A DNA stretch of 64,000 nt. Source: CAZOZZ01 sp965262425 (GTDB lineage: Bacteria; Acidobacteriota; Terriglobia; 20CM-2-55-15). The position numbers and the translations under genes were made by a program. The DNA is taken from positions 3,720,001 to 3,784,000 of the forward strand of contig OZ253536.1 in assembly GCA_965262425.1 (NCBI GenBank), read 5' to 3'. The notes under the pieces are model-generated. The model was not told the DNA's origin. It worked only from the letters and a program-made list of their open reading frames with translations, and did no database searches. Positions 52,578-61,222 of the stretch are shown here, piece after piece; the first letter of the stretch is position 1, and each line of letters opens with the position of its first letter.

Positions 52578-54287
52578 GTGTCTTTCTTGGGTCTTCACAA
52601 TCGCCCTTTCTTGGCCTGCATCATTCTTTCAATGCTGTTCGTCTCGGCTTGCGGCCGAGGTGCGCGGACGAGCGCACGACGGTTGCCGGCCCCACCGACC
52701 GACCGTAGTGCGGAGCCGGCCGGGGCGGAAGGAGAACGCCGGGCGTCGGTCGAGTCGCGACAGCCCTCGGACCATGCCGAGGACCTTCTCGACTTGAGAC
52801 TCGAAACGCTGGAAGTTGCCCGGGATGGGGAGACGGCGGCAATCGACGATCTCGCGAAGTTGGAAACCGGCAAGGTGATGGATCCCGAACTGCGGGAACT
52901 GGCTGCGGCCGACGTCCGCGAAACAACCTACGATCTCCCGATCGAAATTAACGACAGCGTCATCTCTCTCCTGGACCGCTACAGTCAAGGCAGCGGCCGC
53001 CGAACGATGGAAGTCGGTCTGGAACGAATGGGCCTCTACCGCCCCATGATCGAAAGAATCTTCGCCGAAGAGGGTGTGCCGCTCGATTTGATCTACCTGG
53101 CGCAGGTCGAAAGCCTGTTCAAACCGAAAGCTCTATCGCGGGCTAAAGCCAAGGGGATGTGGCAATTCATTTCGTCGCGCGGGAAGGAATACGGCCTCCG
53201 CCAGAACTGGTGGATCGACGAACGTTCCGATCCGGAGAAATCCACACGTGCCGCCGCCCGGCACCTCGGCGACCTTTACGAACAGTTCGGCGACTGGTAC
53301 CTGGCCATGGCCGCCTATAATTCCGGCCCAGGCCGGGTCCGTCGCGCCATGGAACGGACCGGATCTTCCGACTTCTGGACCCTCGCCGAGCGTCGGCAGC
53401 TCCCCAGGGAAACCCGGAACTACGTCCCGACAATCCTGGCCATGACGATCATCGGAAAGAACCCGGCAAAATACGGGTTTGACGTGACCCCGGCCGGCAG
53501 CCTCGAATCCGAGCGTGTCCGGGTTCCCAGCGCAACCGATCTCCGCGTCATCGCCGACTATCTGGACCTGCCGCTCGAGCAACTCCAGGAACTGAACCCG
53601 CACGTGCTGCGATGGGCTACGCCGCCAGACGATACCGAGTTCGAGCTCAACCTTCCGGTTGGCTACGCGAAGTCCTACGCCGAAAAAGTCGCTCCCCTTC
53701 CCGACGACAAACGCATTCTGTTCAGCCACCACCGGGTTTCGTCGGGCGAGACGCTTTCCCACATCGCCCGGCGATACGGCGTTTCCATATCGGCCATTAC
53801 CGAAACCAACAAGATATCGGCCCGACGGATCATCCGAATCGGTCAATCGCTCGTAATACCGATCAGCGGAATAACCGTGCCGGGAGACTCCCTGGCAAGA
53901 GTAGCGGGTACGACCCAGCCTGGCCCGCCGTCCCCGACGCCCCGGGTCTATCGAATCCGACGGGGAGACTCGCTTTCGACGATCGCCGGCAGGTTCGGCC
54001 TCTCGATCGGAGACATCAAGGAATGGAACAGGATGAGTTCGAACCTGCTGATCGCAGGCGAAAGCCTCATCCTGAGGACACCGACAGCCACATCCCGAAC
54101 CTCTGGCGAAGGATCAAACTCTTCTCCGAGCCAGCGACTGGTCTACCGGGTCCGGCGCGGCGACACGCTGAGTAGGATCGCCCTGTCCCACAACACATCC
54201 GTTTCGGCTATCCGGGAATGGAACCCGGAATCCGACCTTTCCATCATCCGGCCGGGCGATCAGATCACCATCTACAAGAAACGTTGA
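52578..54287 (+). CDS. MltD-type lytic transglycosylase with three LysM domains (lipoprotein)
   Basis: About 569 residues from GTG 52578; an open frame upstream to 52455 is less likely because it would bury the lipoprotein signal LACIILSMLFVSACG. The SLT domain (residues about 150-300) has the catalytic Glu in IYLAQVESLFKPKALSRAKA, then GMWQFISSRGKEYGL and MAAYNSGPGRVRRAM. Three LysM modules follow (SSGETLSHIARRYGVSISAI, RRGDSLSTIAGRFGLSIGDI, RRGDTLSRIALSHNTSVSAI). It would cleave peptidoglycan at the envelope. Confidence 0.92.
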   Translation: MSFLGLHNRPFLACIILSMLFVSACGRGARTSARRLPAPPTDRSAEPAGAEGERRASVESRQPSDHAEDLLDLRLETLEVARDGETAAIDDLAKLETGKVMDPELRELAAADVRETTYDLPIEINDSVISLLDRYSQGSGRRTMEVGLERMGLYRPMIERIFAEEGVPLDLIYLAQVESLFKPKALSRAKAKGMWQFISSRGKEYGLRQNWWIDERSDPEKSTRAAARHLGDLYEQFGDWYLAMAAYNSGPGRVRRAMERTGSSDFWTLAERRQLPRETRNYVPTILAMTIIGKNPAKYGFDVTPAGSLESERVRVPSATDLRVIADYLDLPLEQLQELNPHVLRWATPPDDTEFELNLPVGYAKSYAEKVAPLPDDKRILFSHHRVSSGETLSHIARRYGVSISAITETNKISARRIIRIGQSLVIPISGITVPGDSLARVAGTTQPGPPSPTPRVYRIRRGDSLSTIAGRFGLSIGDIKEWNRMSSNLLIAGESLILRTPTATSRTSGEGSNSSPSQRLVYRVRRGDTLSRIALSHNTSVSAIREWNPESDLSIIRPGDQITIYKKR

Positions 54288-54516
54288 GCTTTTTTCGGTT
54301 TCCGGTGTCTTATAAGCTGGAGGATGAAGAAGACGCGTGGACACGATCATTGAATTTATCCCCCATCATTGCAATACTTTACAATCTGCCTGGAGAATCC
54401 GCGAAAGCTAATGACACGGAAGCCGGGGGTGGGGCCGCCTTTGGACAAGAAACACTTGTAACTAAATTGTAATTTCTTCTTAACTTTTCCGATTCGGGGT
54501 CGTCAAAACCCCTGTC
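54288..54516. other. Intergenic region before the sigma factor operon
   Basis: 229 bases without a gene. The left part begins with GAGCTTTTTTCGG after the transglycosylase stop. The right part holds the candidate ECF-type promoter near 54481. Confidence 0.4.
54481..54504 (+). promoter_or_regulatory. Candidate ECF-sigma promoter of the sigma operon
   Basis: TAACTT at 54481-54486 and CGTC at 54501-54504 resemble the AAC and CGTC elements of ECF promoters with a 14-base gap, slightly short. It is followed within 12 bases by the ATG 54517, and no ribosome binding site is visible, so the transcript would be nearly leaderless. Autoregulation is inference. Confidence 0.3.
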
Positions 54517-55143
54517 ATGGAAGCAATCACATTGAAACCGGCTTCGACGAAACGCGCGGCGACGAACGAGGAAGATCGACTCCTCGTCCAGCAGGCTCAA
54601 GGGGGTGACCGTGAGGCCTTTGAGCAGTTGGTTTACCGCCATGATCGTGATATCTTGCGCCTAGCTTTCCACATGCTGGGCAACCGGGAGGAAGCACGGG
54701 ATGTTTTTCAGGAGACGTTCCTGAAGGCGTATCGATCCCTGGGTCGGTTTCGGACGGACTCGAGCTTCTACACCTGGATTTACCGGATTGCGACAAATGT
54801 TGCGCTGGATCATCTGCGCAAGCGGCAATCCCTCAGAGAGGAGATATCTTACGAAGCGGACACCGAAGCCCATCCGGATCGCCCCGCTCTCAAAGACACG
54901 CTTGAGGAAAAAAGCTATTACAGCAACCCGGAACGGCGGCTTTACGGTCGGGAAATCGGCGACAAGATTCAGAATGGGTTGAAGTCTCTTTCGGAAAAGG
55001 AAAGGCTGGTCTTCGAGTTGAGACATTATCAGGGGCTTCGACTGCGAATGATCGGAGAGATCATGGGAAGCACGGAAGAGACGGCGAAGAACTATTTGTT
55101 CAGAGCCACTCAGAAACTCCGTGTTTATCTGGCTAAAATATGA
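54517..55143 (+). CDS. RNA polymerase ECF-type sigma-70 factor
   Basis: 208 residues. Region 2 is seen in GDREAFEQLVYRHDRDILRL and NREEARDVFQETFLKAYRSL with the -10 recognition part TWIYRIATNVALDHLRKR; region 4 in LSEKERLVFELRHYQGLRLR and MIGEIMGSTEETAKNYLFRA (helix-turn-helix). No region 1 or 3. Its stop overlaps the ATG of the zinc-finger protein that follows, the sigma/anti-sigma coupling. Confidence 0.93.
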   Translation: MEAITLKPASTKRAATNEEDRLLVQQAQGGDREAFEQLVYRHDRDILRLAFHMLGNREEARDVFQETFLKAYRSLGRFRTDSSFYTWIYRIATNVALDHLRKRQSLREEISYEADTEAHPDRPALKDTLEEKSYYSNPERRLYGREIGDKIQNGLKSLSEKERLVFELRHYQGLRLRMIGEIMGSTEETAKNYLFRATQKLRVYLAKI

Positions 55144-56072
55144 GCTGTCGACAACGCGAACACGATATCGTCCTGTTTCTTTATGAAGAGTTGTCCGAGC
55201 GCGACTCCAGAGACCTCCGCGTCCATATGGACGAATGCGCGCCTTGTCAGGGCTTCTACGAGAGCGAGCGGGAGTTGCACTTCAAACTGACGGACGATTT
55301 CTCGGACTGGGAAGTCCCCTCGGATCTGCTCGTCGAGTCACGACGAACGCTTTCGGACGAACTGGACCGCATCGATACGAAACGCGCATGGTGGAGTTTC
55401 CCATCGTTGGCGCCGGTCTTCTCACGAATGCGTTTGCTGGAGTCGGCAGCGTTGGTTTCGATCGGTCTGGCGGTGGGAGTGTACGTCATGAGTCAGACCC
55501 CGGCAGCAACACCCTCCGCACCGCTCCAACAGGCCCAGACCTCCCAAATCCCCCAGAACGCCTCTGTTTCAAACCTGAGAATCGTCGAAGCTGATCCGGC
55601 AACGGGCCAGGTCCAACTGGCTGGTGAGATGGTTCAGCCGATGAGGCTTCGAGGCAACCTGCGGGATGAAGACGTCCGACGTTTACTCTTTGGCGGACTG
55701 CGTTCGCCAAGTAACCCGGGATTTCGGCTTCAGGCCGTTGAGCTACTGGCACAGAGTTCGCGCGATCCCAGCATCAAGGAAGTGCTCATCGGCACGCTTT
55801 TGAACGATGAGAACGCGGGAGTCCGTTTGTATGCCCTCGAGGGATTGAAGGCCTTTGCGATGGAAGACGATGTCCGGCGCGCTCTCGTATACACGCTTGA
55901 GAATGACCAGAATGCAGGCGTTCGCGTCGAAGCCATCGAGGCCCTGACGTCGGTCGCCGAAGCCGAGTTCGACGAAGCCATGGGCCAGATCATTCAGGAA
56001 GCGACCCGGGAAGACGAGAACGCATACATCCGTATGAAGGCCTTGCAGTTTGTAGGTACTGGAAGACAGTGA
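55140..56072 (+). CDS. Zinc-finger anti-sigma factor with C-terminal HEAT repeats
   Basis: 310 residues. The cytoplasmic zf-HC2 domain has HMDECAPC (His and two Cys, residues about 29-36). One membrane helix (LESAALVSIGLAVGVYVM) near residue 105, then a linker and about 120 residues of HEAT-like repeats (FRLQAVELLAQSSRDPSIKE, VRLYALEGLKAFAMEDDVRR, VRVEAIEALTSVAEAEFDEA) predicted outside. The repeats could sense a protein partner in the envelope. Start overlaps the sigma stop and its own stop overlaps the next start. Confidence 0.9.
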   Translation: MSCRQREHDIVLFLYEELSERDSRDLRVHMDECAPCQGFYESERELHFKLTDDFSDWEVPSDLLVESRRTLSDELDRIDTKRAWWSFPSLAPVFSRMRLLESAALVSIGLAVGVYVMSQTPAATPSAPLQQAQTSQIPQNASVSNLRIVEADPATGQVQLAGEMVQPMRLRGNLRDEDVRRLLFGGLRSPSNPGFRLQAVELLAQSSRDPSIKEVLIGTLLNDENAGVRLYALEGLKAFAMEDDVRRALVYTLENDQNAGVRVEAIEALTSVAEAEFDEAMGQIIQEATREDENAYIRMKALQFVGTGRQ

Positions 56073-57220
56073 GCCAAGCAACCAACTTCAAATGTGTGGC
56101 CCGACGTGGCACCCTTCTTGTCCTGGCCATGTTTGCCATGCAATCCGTTGCCCTGGCCCGTTGCCCGATTCCGGCGGGCGGATTCCTATTTCTGCGGGCG
56201 CCGCTTGGCAACCTCCTCGTCGATACATCCGTTACCGGTTTCATCGAAGTCGAAGTGTCCGACAGCGCTATTGAAGTTGAAGAGCAATGCTTTGACGATC
56301 ACGTGGAGATCAGCGGCACAGCTCCGGCACGTCGATTTGGTCCGGTCGACTGGCGTATCCGAGTTCCCGCAAGCGTGGACCTGGACTTGATCACCTTCGC
56401 TGGAGGCGTGAGGGTCGCGACGACCGAAGGCAGCGTGATCCTCCGGACGACAGGCGGAAACGTCGTCATGGGAAATATCGGCGGAGCCGCCGCCGTGATC
56501 ACACAGGGCGGTTCGATCCTGGTCGGAAACATCGGTGGAGACGCCGAGCTGAGGAGTCTGGGCGGACAGATCGAGATCGGCGACGTCCTGGGCAACGCCG
56601 AACTGGAAACGCTCGGTGGACCGATCCGGACCGGAACCATTTCGGGTCAGGTGCGGGCCGAAACGGCTGGAGGATCGATCAATATCCAAGAGAGCCAGGG
56701 CGATTTGAATGCGATCACACTGGCAGGAGATATCGTCATCGGTACGGCGGGCAAAGCGACCGTTCAGACAGCAGGAGGAAACATCATCGGCCTCCTGATC
56801 CGCGGAGCCTTCCAGGGATTCACCGAACTGGGAGATATCCGAATCGAGAGAGCCGAATCATCCATCGAAGCGACTTCCGGCTTTGGAGATATCGAAGTCC
56901 GCCTGGCACCGCCTTCGCTCGCTGGGGACCTCCACGTCGAGTTGAGGACCACTGTCGGAAACATCCGCCTCGCGATTCCGGCCAACCTTCCCGCAAACCT
57001 TGAAACCGTTATCGAACGCACGCTGATGCAGGCACCACGTGTCCGCTCCGACTTCCCCCTGCGTGCAGTCGGTTCGGGAAACAACAGCCGCCCCTCCTTA
57101 GCCCAAGGGTACACCATCGCACAATCCGACCGATCCGTCACGGAGTTGAACGGCGGCGGCAACGTGATCCGGCTACAGACGTCCCGGGGCACGATCGAAA
57201 TCCGAAGAATCCGTCAGTAG
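56069..57220 (+). CDS. Secreted DUF4097-type beta-helix protein
   Basis: 383 residues starting at GTG 56069 with a signal peptide (LLVLAMFAMQSVALARC). The body is a run of short Gly-rich strands such as VILRTTGGNVVMGNIGGAAA, ILVGNIGGDAELRSLGGQIE, RAETAGGSINIQESQGD, the pattern of the DUF4097 putative-adhesin fold. Translationally coupled to the anti-sigma gene, so it is part of the response that the sigma factor controls. Role unknown. Confidence 0.88.
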   Translation: MSQATNFKCVARRGTLLVLAMFAMQSVALARCPIPAGGFLFLRAPLGNLLVDTSVTGFIEVEVSDSAIEVEEQCFDDHVEISGTAPARRFGPVDWRIRVPASVDLDLITFAGGVRVATTEGSVILRTTGGNVVMGNIGGAAAVITQGGSILVGNIGGDAELRSLGGQIEIGDVLGNAELETLGGPIRTGTISGQVRAETAGGSINIQESQGDLNAITLAGDIVIGTAGKATVQTAGGNIIGLLIRGAFQGFTELGDIRIERAESSIEATSGFGDIEVRLAPPSLAGDLHVELRTTVGNIRLAIPANLPANLETVIERTLMQAPRVRSDFPLRAVGSGNNSRPSLAQGYTIAQSDRSVTELNGGGNVIRLQTSRGTIEIRRIRQ

Positions 57221-57254
57221 CAACCGGCTCACCTACCTACAGCAAAGCTCCAGA

Positions 57255-57440
57255 ATTTCACCGCAGAGGCGCAGAGTTTTTTGTCTCGCTTACCGGTTCA
57301 TCTCACGTAGCCCTCACATCACTAGTTACGAAACCGTCAGTTTTCAACATGATACGCAGACACGAAGAGCACGAAGAAAACATAGACCTTCTTCTGACTT
57401 CGTGACCTTAGTGTCTTCGGGTTGAAAGGAAACTTTATCG
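57255..57440 (+). repeat. Intergenic word repeats before MITE copy 8
   Basis: TTTCACCGCAGAGGCGCAGA near 57258, whose reverse partner CTGCGCCTCTGCGTCTCTGC (57820) lies beyond the MITE, and a second pair CACGAAGAGCACGAAGAAAA (57360) / CTTCGTGACCTTAGTGTCTT (57398). No gene in 57221-57494. Confidence 0.7.
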
Positions 57441-57494
57441 ACTAACCGTGACGTCCTATTCAGGCCGTTATCGCGGGTACGCAAAGAAAAAATT

Positions 57495-57811
57495 GCCTCC
57501 TCCGCAGAATTTGTGGGCAGTCCAAAGGCCTGTGCGCACATAAGTAATTGAAACAAAGTACCTTATTCTTTTGTTCGACGGCGAATATTCCAGTACCCAC
57601 TTCGGTCGGACGCCTACACCCGGTGCCCGGAGCCCCCGCCGGAGGCCCCGTTCCCCATCGCCCACACCAGCCGACACCGCGGAGCGCAGCCGAGGGTCAA
57701 GGCCGGCGCAGCCGCCGAGCTTGCGAGGGAAGCCTTGAGGCTTGGCGAGCACCGTGGTCTCCTCAAGCGGCGATGGAAGACGGTTTTACCCACAAATTCT
57801 GCGGAAGACCC
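57495..57811 (-). mobile_element. MITE-like element, copy 8
   Basis: 317 bp, minus orientation, target duplication AAAAAATT at 57487-57494 and 57812-57819. The only copy that hits neither a gene, a gene remnant nor a leader; it lies between two arms of a word repeat in the convergent gap between the DUF4097 and M16 genes. Confidence 0.93.
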
Positions 57812-57819
57812 AAAAAATT

Positions 57820-57850
57820 CTGCGCCTCTGCGTCTCTGCGGTGAAAAATC
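57820..57850 (+). repeat. Word repeat after MITE copy 8
   Basis: CTGCGCCTCTGCGTCTCTGC with GGTGAAAAATC, the reverse arm of the CACCGCAGAGGCGCAGAG word at 57259. The MITE has pushed the two arms more than 540 bases apart. Confidence 0.7.
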
Positions 57851-57851
57851 C

Positions 57852-60563
57852 TCAGTTCCTTCCCCGGAGTATGGCGATCTTGGCAGTCGACGGGCTGAGG
57901 TATTTCGCCGCTACGGACTGGACGTAGTTCAGGCTGACGTTTCTTATGGAGTCGCTGAAGTTCAGGACCGACTGGGCACCGGCGCCCGACGAGATGGCGC
58001 GGGCGAAGGCGAGGACGCGACCGAGGCGGGTCTGGAGCTGGATCTGGTGGATCCCGATCGAGTACTCAATAGACTTCTGGAGTTCCTCTTCGGTGAGGCC
58101 TTCGTCGATCAGAGTAGTGATCTCTTGCTCGAGAGCGGCTCGGACCTTTGCTTCGTTCTCTGGCGAAAAGGCCGTGTAAGTGAAGAAAGCACCGGCCCGG
58201 GCGAGGGACAGTTCGGCGGCTCGGACCGTGTACGCCAGGCCCTGTTCTTCCCGGATGTTCTCGAAGAAACGGCCGCCGAGACCCGAGACTGCGTTCGCTA
58301 TCACCTTCATGGCGAATCGATCCGGGTGGGAGTTGGTCGTGCCGAGAAATCCATAGGCCAGAGCCGTCTGCGCGCGGGCAGCGTCCTCGACCAGCTCCTC
58401 CGCGTCCGGGTTGAAAGTCGGAACGGGCAGGATCGAAATGTCCTCCTCGTGAAGATCCAGGTTGGTCAAGGCTTCGGCGATCGAAGCCACAAGACCCGTG
58501 CCTCGAGTGTCCCCAACGATCACGATCGAAGGAATCAGGGGCCGCTGGTGCTGCATGTACCACGCCGACAGATCCTCACGCGTCAAGGATTCGAGTGATG
58601 CCTCCGAGCCGACGCCGGGACGTGAATAGGCATGGCCGGCGAACACGGTCGACATGAACAACTGCATCGGATATCGATAGGTGTCTTCACGAAGCGTACG
58701 GATCCGCGCCCGCTGTAACTTGCGGGCAAGTTCGACTTCCTCTTCCGGGAAAGTTGGCTCCTGCAGAACCTCCATCAGAATTTCCAGGGCCTCGCCCATC
58801 TGCCCGCTCACGCCATCCAGAACGTACCCGAAGAAGTCCGGTTCGTTCACAACCTGGATTCGGGCCCCGGCGTTCTCCAGGCGACGCCCCACATCGGCAC
58901 TGTTATACCGTCGGGTCCCCCGCAACGCGCTACGCAAGGTCAACTCCGTGATCCCGGCATTGGTCGCGGATTCATAAAGTCGGCCGCCGGAATAGAAAAT
59001 CCCAAACGACACGAGCGGAAGCCGATGGTCTTCCACGATGTAGACATCCGGACCACGGAGGATCGAGCGCCGGACAATAGGCTTGACCAGGTCTTGTATC
59101 AGTTCGACATCTGGCTGGGACGTCCGGGCCGACACTGGGAGTTCCTCGACGCTTCGTTCAACGACGGCTCCGGACACGAGCGCCAACACGTTGTCGGCGA
59201 AGTCGTCGTCTGAATACGATCGCGTGATAGAGGCGGGAAGATATTCGAAGAGACCAAGGTTAGCCGTCGTAAAGTACCCGGTCGAAATGCGCTGGATGTC
59301 GGCCAGAGTCACGGCCTTTATCCTGTCGATGAACGTATTGCCCCGTTTCCAGTCGCCCAGGGCTTCGTTGCCGGAAATCTCGGCGGCGATCCCTCCAACC
59401 GTCTCCAGGCGATGGAAGTGTTGCTGGACGATCAGCGTCTTCGCACGCTCCAACTCTTCGTTCGTGATGCCGAACTCTTTGATGTTCTCCAACTCCGCCA
59501 GCGCGGCGATTTCCGCCCGAACGGGGTCGTCGGTCTCCAAGTCGAGTTCGAAATAACCCAGGTCACGGAACCCGATAAACGCGGACGACGCACGGCTGAT
59601 CAAACCGCGTTCGTCTCGCAGAAAACGGTTCAATCGAGACGCGCGACCGGCAGACAGGACTGCCGACATCACCTCCAGCGCGTACGAATCATCGGACAGG
59701 GCGTCGGGCACATGGTATCCAAGAGACACGCGGGTCTGCTCGAGAGCCCCCCTCTCCCAACCGTATCGAAAAGCCGTCTGGCGGGGTTCCGAGGGCCCAG
59801 GATCCCGTTCGACCGCAACGTCTTCCTGGCCGCCGTAGTGACGGATGATGTCCTCGAGCATGGCTTCGCGCTCAAACTGGCCGACAACGGCAAGGACGAT
59901 GTTCGAGGGTTGGTAGTACCTCGAGTGGAAGCCGACGACATCGTCGCGGCCCAGCGCGCGTAACCCCTCACGGGAGCCGATCCGCCACCGCCGCATTCGA
60001 TGCTGGGTGAACGCGGTCGAGTAGAGGCGTTCGGACGCGACTGCCGGCGGATTATCCAACTTCCTGTTGTTCTCCTGGAGGACGACTCCGATTTCACGCT
60101 CCAGCTCGACCGCATCGAAGATGGAATTCCACAGCGCATCCGCCTGGATTTCCATTGCCGTACTCGCATTTGCGGCAGGGACGACCGTGTGATAGACCGT
60201 CCGATCGTAATACGTGTACGCATTCAGCTGACCCCCAATGCCCTTGGTCTCCTTCGCGATCTGCCCAACCGGACGGGTGCTCGTCCCCTTGAAGAGCATG
60301 TGCTCAATCACATGCGCAATTCCAGACACCCGGTCCGGCTCGTCGAAGTAACCCACCTTGACCAGCGCGGTAATGCTTGTGAGAGGAATCGCGTTCTCCT
60401 CTCGAACCAGCACGGTCAAGCCGTTCTTCAAAATGACCTTCGTGGTCTGTCCAACATCTTCACGAAAAATATAAGGTCCCACGATCTCTCCGGCCGCCGG
60501 CTGCAGGTCAGGCATGGGTAACTGCGGGATGACCTGCAGGAAAAGGAAAAAAGCGAGAAGCAT
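57852..60563 (-). CDS. M16-family zinc protease with two M16 halves
   Basis: 903 residues with an N-terminal hydrophobic signal (LLAFFLFLQVIPQL). The first half has the inverted zinc motif HVIEHMLFKGTST with the distal Glu in ELEREIGVVLQENNR; the second half (from about residue 490) repeats the fold (ITELTLRSALRGTRRYNSAD) but lacks HxxEH and is presumably structural. Conserved RY-type region LAYTVRAAELSLARAGAFFT near the end. Likely periplasmic peptidase. Upstream of it, on the same strand, lies tsaE. Confidence 0.92.
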   Translation of the reverse strand: MLLAFFLFLQVIPQLPMPDLQPAAGEIVGPYIFREDVGQTTKVILKNGLTVLVREENAIPLTSITALVKVGYFDEPDRVSGIAHVIEHMLFKGTSTRPVGQIAKETKGIGGQLNAYTYYDRTVYHTVVPAANASTAMEIQADALWNSIFDAVELEREIGVVLQENNRKLDNPPAVASERLYSTAFTQHRMRRWRIGSREGLRALGRDDVVGFHSRYYQPSNIVLAVVGQFEREAMLEDIIRHYGGQEDVAVERDPGPSEPRQTAFRYGWERGALEQTRVSLGYHVPDALSDDSYALEVMSAVLSAGRASRLNRFLRDERGLISRASSAFIGFRDLGYFELDLETDDPVRAEIAALAELENIKEFGITNEELERAKTLIVQQHFHRLETVGGIAAEISGNEALGDWKRGNTFIDRIKAVTLADIQRISTGYFTTANLGLFEYLPASITRSYSDDDFADNVLALVSGAVVERSVEELPVSARTSQPDVELIQDLVKPIVRRSILRGPDVYIVEDHRLPLVSFGIFYSGGRLYESATNAGITELTLRSALRGTRRYNSADVGRRLENAGARIQVVNEPDFFGYVLDGVSGQMGEALEILMEVLQEPTFPEEEVELARKLQRARIRTLREDTYRYPMQLFMSTVFAGHAYSRPGVGSEASLESLTREDLSAWYMQHQRPLIPSIVIVGDTRGTGLVASIAEALTNLDLHEEDISILPVPTFNPDAEELVEDAARAQTALAYGFLGTTNSHPDRFAMKVIANAVSGLGGRFFENIREEQGLAYTVRAAELSLARAGAFFTYTAFSPENEAKVRAALEQEITTLIDEGLTEEELQKSIEYSIGIHQIQLQTRLGRVLAFARAISSGAGAQSVLNFSDSIRNVSLNYVQSVAAKYLSPSTAKIAILRGRN

Positions 60564-60687
60564 ACAAATATTCTACTCTAGGAAGCGACGGCAAGGCTGG
60601 AACATCGATGGGATTCAACGCAAAAACGCAAAGACGCAAAGGGCCGCAAACTCCTCTTTCTTTCCGATCACGAAGGGGAATGTTGCG
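60564..60687. other. Gap with CGCAAAG-type words
   Basis: Holds TTCAACGCAAAAACGCAAAG followed by ACGCAAAGGGC near 60615, without an inverted partner. No gene. Confidence 0.5.
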
Positions 60688-61116
60688 TCAATTCTCAGTC
60701 CTTGATTGTTCGATCTGGCGGGTATGGTCGTCAACGTAGCTCAAAGTGATGCGAATCGAGTTTTCGGGAGTGAAACCGGCGAGGCGTTCGGCCCACTCGA
60801 CAACAACGACCGCTTGTTCATCGAAAATGTCGTCCAGGCCTAGATCGTGCAGGTCCCTCGATTCGACCCTGTAAAGATCGACATGGTAGATCGGCACACG
60901 ACCCCGGTACTGGTTGACTAGAGTGAAGGTGGGGCTGGAGACCTCATCGACATCTTCAACACCGAAACCAGCGGCCAACCCTTTGGTGAAGGCCGTCTTC
61001 CCCGCGCCAAGCTCACCAAACAGCAGAATCTGAGCCGGCGCTTCAAGCGACGCAGCCAGTTCCCTCGCGTACTCGAACGTCTGCCGCTCCGAATGTGAAA
61101 GGAAATTAGTTGCCAT
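60688..61116 (-). CDS. tsaE: TsaE, ATPase of tRNA t6A synthesis
   Basis: 142 residues. Walker A is LLFGELGAGKTAFTKGLA; family blocks SSPTFTLVNQYRGRVPIYHV, DLYRVES and VVVVEWAERL follow. TsaE binds TsaB-TsaD and is needed for threonylcarbamoyladenosine at position 37 of ANN-decoding tRNAs. It follows nnrD, a common bacterial arrangement, separated by a word-repeat pair. Confidence 0.95.
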   Translation of the reverse strand: MATNFLSHSERQTFEYARELAASLEAPAQILLFGELGAGKTAFTKGLAAGFGVEDVDEVSSPTFTLVNQYRGRVPIYHVDLYRVESRDLHDLGLDDIFDEQAVVVVEWAERLAGFTPENSIRITLSYVDDHTRQIEQSRTEN

Positions 61117-61139
61117 AACGGAGGTCAGGGAACTGAGAT

Positions 61140-61222
61140 TTCAACGCAAAGTGTGGAAAAGAAGATCTTAGAAAAATGAATTTGCGCCCTTTGCGAACTT
61201 CGCGTCTTTGCGGTGAAAAATC
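61140..61222 (+). repeat. Paired inverted word repeats (CGCAAAG type)
   Basis: ATTTCAACGCAAAGTGTGGA near 61139 and the reverse CTTCGCGTCTTTGCGGTGAA with AAATCC near 61199 form arms around an AT-rich loop between tsaE and nnrD. Confidence 0.65.
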
